This document shows, one piece after another, positions 5,687 through 6,271 of a DNA stretch of 6,271 nucleotides. This DNA comes from Deltaproteobacteria bacterium. GTDB lineage: Bacteria; Desulfobacterota; Desulfobacteria; C00003060; C00003106. The stretch lies in assembly GCA_019314005.1 (NCBI GenBank), contig JAFDAE010000130.1:1-6271 (forward strand). Reading direction: 5' to 3'. Made by a program: the position numbers and the translations under genes. The notes under the pieces were generated by a model that did no database searches, was not told the origin of the DNA, and saw only the letters and a program-made list of their open reading frames with translations. Every line of letters begins with the position of its first letter. The first letter of the stretch is position 1.

Positions 5687-6271
5687 CTAAATCCCATTCT
5701 TTTCTTGAAACACGATTTCAACTACTTCTTGTCCGAAATAACGATCCACTGCTTCGGAAAGAGCATGTCCCGGCTGTACTCTCAGTGAATCAGGGAGCGC
5801 GATTACGGTCTCTGACTTTCGTGGAATTCGCAGATTGATAAAGGCTGGACATTCCCCTTTATAGTTGTCCAATATTGAACGAAACTCTTTTAGTTGCTCT
5901 TTATCAATCCCTGTTACATCAATATTAAAATTTACTGCCGTGGCACTCAGTTCTTCTGCTTTTGAAAGCGGACTCACTGAATCTGCTAATATTTTTACTG
6001 ACTTTTCGTCCTTGGTTATATGACCATCCACCAAAATAGGGACATCCGTATCTATGAATTCCGATACCTTCTCATAGACCGAAGAAAAGAGAGTCGCTTC
6101 CACGAAACCGTGTAGGTCCTCTAATGTCACAAATGCCATCCTTCCCCCTTTTCGGTCAGTGATCACCTTAAAGCTACTTACTACCCCTCCGATTCTCACC
6201 TGTCTGCCATCTGGGAAATCCAAAATTTTCAGTGTATCAGCAGAGGTATATTTGGAGAGGATCTTTTCGTA
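5687..6271 (-). CDS. dnaE: DNA polymerase III subunit alpha, C-terminal part (partial)
   Basis: This frame is open to the window edge, so the gene continues beyond 6271; 194 C-terminal residues are present. It begins YEKILSKYTSADTLKIL. Residues about 23-92 form the OB-fold domain typical of DnaE, with RIGGVVSSFKVITDRKGGRMAFVTLEDLHGFVEATLF and then the V-x-G-x-I strand (ILVDGHI) and VKILADSVSPL. The final 100 residues are the C-terminal domain that in other bacteria contacts the tau subunit, ending in a strand VVEIVFQ. The catalytic PHP and polymerase domains lie outside the window. Internal TTG codons such as that at 6223 are not starts. It leads the minus-strand cluster, so UPF0280, lapA and mutS may be read from its promoter. 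Confidence 0.93.
   Translation of the reverse strand, partial: YEKILSKYTSADTLKILDFPDGRQVRIGGVVSSFKVITDRKGGRMAFVTLEDLHGFVEATLFSSVYEKVSEFIDTDVPILVDGHITKDEKSVKILADSVSPLSKAEELSATAVNFNIDVTGIDKEQLKEFRSILDNYKGECPAFINLRIPRKSETVIALPDSLRVQPGHALSEAVDRYFGQEVVEIVFQEKNGI

Noticed and set aside
5677..5721. N-terminal extension of the UPF0280 protein to 5721
   Set aside because: It overlaps the dnaE end by 35 bp and adds a basic stretch unlike the family start; ATG at 5676 fits the operon spacing better.

Overview
The window looks like chromosomal DNA of a flagellated, probably anaerobic bacterium, most likely a Desulfobacterota (deltaproteobacterial) lineage. This rests on gene content: flgM preceded by a protein of the type known as the DVU0524 family (FlgM-associated, named after Desulfovibrio), a UPF0280/COG2122 protein typical of sulfate reducers and methanogens, and mutS and dnaE of ordinary bacterial type. 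The taxonomic call is inference; there is no rRNA gene here.

Left part (1-882, plus strand) is the edge of a flagellar locus. A textbook sigma-28 (FliA) promoter at 73-99 drives a two-gene unit: a 140-aa FlgM-associated protein (real start 119) and flgM, the anti-sigma-28 factor. Sigma-28 would therefore transcribe its own inhibitor, the classical feedback loop of flagellar gene control.

Middle part (900-1771) holds a convergent minus-strand gene for a J-domain plus PDZ protein (932-1444), then a 327-bp gene-free stretch. That stretch is largely filled by two different palindromic elements: one of about 93 bp (1457-1549) bounded by a 7-bp duplication that contains the gene's ribosome binding site, and a 142-bp MITE-like foldback element (1620-1761) with perfect 15-bp terminal inverted repeats and a 4-bp AGAT duplication, lying just after the mutS stop.

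Right part (1772-6271, minus strand) is a co-directional cluster read from right to left: the 3' end of dnaE (DNA polymerase III alpha), a UPF0280 protein 10 bp later, a third palindromic repeat (4828-4920), a LapA-type membrane protein, and complete mutS. Replication and mismatch-repair genes thus flank two genes of unrelated or unknown role. mutS carries a visible MutS clamp-binding motif and an A8 tract just upstream of it.

I see no wholly new multi-gene system. The best leads are the three distinct palindromic elements, each sitting at a gene boundary, the FlgM-like/FlaG-like make-up of the FlgM-associated protein, and the A8 tract in mutS.
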